Origin: Atopsyche davidsoni
Lineage: Eukaryota; Arthropoda; Insecta; Trichoptera; Hydrobiosidae
Reading direction: 5' to 3'
Length of the DNA: 64,000 bases
NCBI GenBank assembly: GCA_022113835.1
Contig: JAILWY010000022.1
Coordinates: 310,001-374,000 of the forward strand
Numbering within the stretch: position 1 is the first letter of the stretch; every line of letters starts with the position of its first letter. The position numbers were made by a program, and so were the translations under genes. The notes beneath the pieces are model-generated. The model was not told the origin of the DNA and did no database searches. It saw nothing but the letters and a program-made list of their open reading frames with translations. This document shows positions 59,947 to 64,000 of this stretch, one piece after another.

Positions 59947-61334
59947 GCACTAGCAATGCTGTGCATTCGAAACTAGTCATGCAGTTTTGTTTGCTGAATA
60001 AACACGAGCCTAAAAATAAAAAAAAAATCAAGATTCTTTATTTTTCATTTTTTTGATGTTGTATAAAAAATTGAATTATTAAGAACTAGATAACATAGAT
60101 AGGCATTTATAATTTATTTATTGGTCTCTTAAATATATTTTACTACTATCACTTATTATGTATTAAATATTCTGAATAGTATCACCGCAATTAAATTATA
60201 CATTATAATATTATATACAAGCTATGGTTTATTGCCAGTATCAAGTCCACGCCAATGGTAATAAAAAAATATATAAAAAACATCGTGTGTGTGAAAAATT
60301 CAGTATACACATTTTCTATATTATTTTATACGAGGATTATTTTTAAAAAAATAAAAAAAATACTTGTACTTAATTGGTTTTGATTGATAAAATTCCTGCA
60401 GATTTATTGATTAAAAAAACGTGATATATTTACGATAATCAAAGTGTATCAATTTTCGTGATTCTTCAAATCGTTTCTAATCACCAGCAGCCCCGAGACA
60501 TGGAGTGCTCTGATTGGTCGCCGCTGTTGGCTCAGGGACTGCTGCTTGGGCTTCTTATCTCTTATCTGGCGGCATGCGAGTTTGACGCGAATAACAAGCG
60601 AGTCAAATAATCTAATTATAGTTGGCTGCTTTGTTTGCGAATCTAGTGCCGCGAATAATCGCTTTGATTTCAATTATTCATAATAAATATACGATTTTTT
60701 TTTTATTTCTTAGAATCCACATACAATGCCCAAAACTACTAAATATATATTTTTTTTTATTAAAAGAAACTTGCGTGTTTGGAATCACCCTGTATGTCGT
60801 CGGCGGCTTTGAAGTCAATTCACTCATGTGCGGCGTCCTCCTAATTATATAACCGTTTTCTATTGCGAGAACACGAGACTTTTTAATTAATTTAGAATTA
60901 ACCGAGACAATTATTGTTATTTGTCAATTTGTGGGGTCAATTAACGGCAATCGACTGTTCTAGATTCTTAAGAGGTGAGTTATTTTGTTGCACTTAGTAA
61001 CAGACGTATACTAAAAATATTTAAGTATATTTCTATACTTGCATGAAACTTATATTGAAATCTACATTTCTTGTTGATAATACGCTTTATCTGTGTGGAA
61101 ACGCGGCGTAAGCAAATAATGCCCCGAATTCGGTTTCAATACAACCGGTTTAATAAAACACAGCAATTAGTTTTTTTATTGATTGGCTTGACATAATGGA
61201 TGGCAGGCAGCCCCGGTCACGAACGCGTCGAGCCGCGTTCAATCAGACAACACCGTCGGGAAGTTTCATTCCGAAGCCATACCGATGTAAAAAAAAAAAC
61301 AAACTGCTATTCTCTTTTGTGCTATGCCGCGTTT

Positions 61335-61392
61335 TGATCCAAATCTGAAGATGGCCCCCAGTGCCACGACCGAAACGTCGGATTAAAAATAA
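61335..61392 (+). repeat. Hammerhead-like motif, best CTGAAGA copy
   Basis: CTGAAGA at 61345-61351, a stem region of 20 bases, GAAAC at 61372-61376 and GTC at 61377-61379. TTTTGATCC before the core can pair with GGATTAAAA after it, with one G-T pair. Confidence 0.65.
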
Positions 61393-62380
61393 TACGCTGC
61401 ATAACCAATTCTTGGATTTTATCGATTTTCGATGCATGAGTATTAGTCCGGTGTTTTTTTTTAAATTTTTTTTAAGGTTTGTGGGCACGATGATCAAACT
61501 AGAGTGTTTCTTGGTTTTGTTCGATTATTCCTTCGCCAGCTGAATCGCTGGTGCAACGGTCGGTGCATTCACATGCAGAGGTCATTGCCGCAGGTCAGGG
61601 CTGCCTCGTCATGCCCCCCTTCTGGCTTTTCGCCCCGCCGCCCCTGTGCACGCGATTGTCACCCCTATCGACATCGATTTTGTTCTTTGTAGGGTTGTTT
61701 AATATCAGTAACGATTATTTTTTACGCCTTCAAAGCATTACACTGGAAACTCACTGTAGTTTCACAAAATGTTATATCATCTCAGTTTTGAGCCCTAGAC
61801 ACTTAGATAGCAACCTTGTCAAAAAAAAAATGTCATATCGTAATATTTTGTTCAATACAAGTCGTCTGCGATCAAAACGAAGCAGCTGACTTTGTAGATG
61901 CCTCTGAATAATCACCCGAGAAGACTCGCCGCGGCTCGCACCTAATTAGTGCAGGCTCGCGGGTAATCCGATTAAATAAATAAAGCACGAATTTCGGCAT
62001 AAAAAAATCTATTATGACTACACCAACCATAATTATCTTTTATCATAGTGTGTTTGCTGTAGCAAGGTAGGCGTACAAATGGATTGATAAAAAATTCGGA
62101 AATTCTAACAAGTATAACAGGTAGTTTGTGTCGCAGCATGTGTAAGGTGCTTTTATAATATTTTACACATGTTATATATATTTTGAGCTTACCCGCTGAC
62201 TACAGGCTGACGAGTTCAATATTGATTTTAGTTTGTGTGAGTTGTGATGTCACACTCTATCCAGGCCAGGGTCATTTTAATAAATTTTTAGTCTCATTTT
62301 TATAATTTCGGTGAAAAAACAATTCTACCTTCTTATGACGAGCGTGTTCAAATATATACAGGTGATTAATATTTTAGAAA

Positions 62381-62490
62381 TTCAATGTTTTTGACAGAGA
62401 GTACTTGGTGAAATGCCAACGTGAAAGGTTGGCGAAACCGGTCACCAAAAAAAATCTATATGTGGAAAAATCACTCGAGTATTTTACTTA
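62381..62490. repeat. Palindromic repeat family copy
   Basis: TTTTTGACAGAGAGTACTTG joined directly to TGCCAACGTGAAAGGTTGGC, GAAACCGGTCACC and ATGTGGAAAAATCACTCGAG. An internal deletion removed the first arm. Confidence 0.8.
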
Positions 62491-62596
62491 TGATTAATAC
62501 TTTATTTTATACATTTGGTATTGCATTTACATATAAATAATAAGAAATACGTGTTGTCGATTTTATCTTTAACTTTGAATAGGTCCATATAAGTAG

Positions 62597-62627
<31 letters not shown>

Positions 62628-64000
62628 AGTAAAAATATGATTCTATAACATAAAAATAAAATAAAACATAAAATTTATACATTCTGTGTATATTTGGTCG
62701 TATATATTTTTAATAAATAAAATTGATATACTTGATGATTTTCAACCTTCTTAAGATATATTAACACACTTAGAACAAAAAAAAACTTTATTCGTATGTA
62801 AGTATCTCCTCAAATAAGCAATGTTTTTATCTCGGTTTTGAAACAATTTATAAGTTGACAATGATTAAGTACATTTTTTCAAATATTGATAATTGATTAA
62901 AGAAACTCTCAGAAAAATGTCATCGTGATTTCAATTTTTAATATTTGAAAAAATGTACTTCATCATTATCAATCAATAAAACCTGTATAGGCAAAATCGT
63001 ACTTCCTGTGAAACGGTCTTCACAAAAATCAATAATAAATTTATAAGTTATTGAAAAAATATATATACAGTCATCCACCCTTCTAGAGCGTGAAGACTAT
63101 ACTTGGGTCAGTCGTGACGATGGAATTAAGACGGTGCTCTCGCAGAATGTACCAAGAATTCAATTCTGACCGAGCTGCCGGATCAGGTCGTGACGCCAAG
63201 TCAAAATCGCCAGAAAGTCTTATTGATCTCCACGTAATGGAGTGTTAACAGCAATCCTACTCACGACAACCTGATTTAATTTGTAATACTTCACATTTAA
63301 GCAACAAATATGAAATTCATACTAAAATGATCGTAATCTCATAGCTTTTTTGCTATTTATATTATTTGTCTCTAGATTCTAACCTTTTATAGTAATTTAA
63401 CTTGTACTTAACGGTTATCACAAATACTGCGTTCTTGGGGTTACAATGTTTCTATTTCACAGTTATAATAAACGCCTTGCAGCTTTCGGGCTATTATTTT
63501 TTTTTTTTAGTAGATTTTAATCAAAGGCAGCTTTTTTCAGAAATGCCAACCTTAGCACATAAAATCTCACGAAGGGTGATTTAATGTTTTTTTTGCACCC
63601 GCATCGTGAAAACTTTTTTTTTCTTTTTTTTTCTTATTCTATTTCTGTAATAACGGCCACGTGTAATAATAAATCATGATAATTTAGTTTTTTTTTTAAC
63701 CGTTTCTTTAAAAAGCTTCCCAATACTAAGTAAATTAGTAAAAATTGTTTTCATTGTACACAAAGAGAAAAAAAAAAAAAATTACGATACATTTGATATG
63801 ATTTTTTTTTTGCACTTCAAGGTCACGCTTATAATGAAAATATTTTATTTTAAAAACACTTTGAATTCAAAGCTTTTGATATGCGTAATTTAAAAGCACT
63901 TAACGTATTTTCAAGGTCGGGTCGGTAAAAAAGTTCGCTATGCGTAATTTGAAAACACTTCAAGGTCAAGTATGCAAAAGGCGGTACGAAAACCACCCTT
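62491..64000. other. AT-rich end of window, no gene seen
   Basis: An (AT)n run at about 62597-62621 and long T runs near 63490-63700. At 62870-62890 and 62945-62965 a TACATTTTTTCAAATATT segment and its reverse complement form an inverted repeat. No coding exon. Confidence 0.45.

Larger units (their letters stand above)
55455..64000 (+). other. Presumed first intron of the spectraplakin-like gene
   Basis: No further exon is recognisable. The region carries a mariner (57792-58347), palindromic repeats, hammerhead-like motifs, (AT)n microsatellites and fossil repeats. Calling it intron depends on the identity of the 55352 exon. Confidence 0.35.

Noticed and set aside
1..64000. CRISPR array, bacterial operon or prophage as explanation of the repeats
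   Set aside because: The repeats are dispersed, inverted and of transposon type. Genes have spliceosomal introns and eukaryotic families.

Overview
This window looks like nuclear DNA of an insect, or at least an arthropod. It is AT-rich with short GT-AG introns, a few isolated CpG islands, CCTAACC-type runs and many fossil DNA transposons (mariner, piggyBac-like, hAT-like and Harbinger-like). I cannot name the species or order from sequence alone. Nothing is bacterial or viral in organisation. Most open frames here are chance ORFs in repeats or introns.

Layout. About 60-1399 (minus strand) holds the 3' part of a multi-exon C2H2 zinc-finger gene. A CpG island near 7.3-7.9 kb carries a good minus-strand splice donor and could be its distant promoter or first exon. 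From 7.9 to 30.4 kb there is no gene I can support. This is a transposon graveyard: a palindromic repeat family in many copies, an internally deleted mariner (11.1-11.6 kb), a 170-bp Harbinger-type MITE with a 3-bp target duplication and a matching empty site elsewhere in the window, a hAT-type MITE, a second mariner pseudogene (22.3-23.0 kb), a piggyBac-like relic (24.8-25.1 kb) and the end of a jockey-like retrotransposon (27.3-27.7 kb).

From 30,496 to 36,288 (minus strand) there is a complete nine-exon gene for an SLC22-family (organic cation/carnitine-type) membrane transporter of 779 residues. Its cytoplasmic loop is unusually long and one intron starts with GC. From 45,341 to 47,606 (minus strand) there is a complete six-exon MRGBP/EAF7 gene, a subunit of the NuA4/TIP60 histone acetyltransferase complex. 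Head to head with it, at 48,365-48,730 (plus strand), lies a small intronless gene for a very basic protein carrying both SILK and RVxF protein phosphatase 1 docking motifs. A CpG island at 55.0-55.5 kb contains one clean coding exon (55,352-55,454, plus strand) that looks like the alternative first coding exon of a spectraplakin (short stop/MACF-like) gene. If so, the rest of the window is its first intron.

Two repeat signals run through the whole window. One is a family of palindromic elements with core GGTTGGCGAAACCGGTCACC. The other is a set of short structured motifs ending in CGAAACGTC that resemble minimal hammerhead ribozyme cores of the kind known from Penelope-like elements. They are the strongest candidates for something not yet described.
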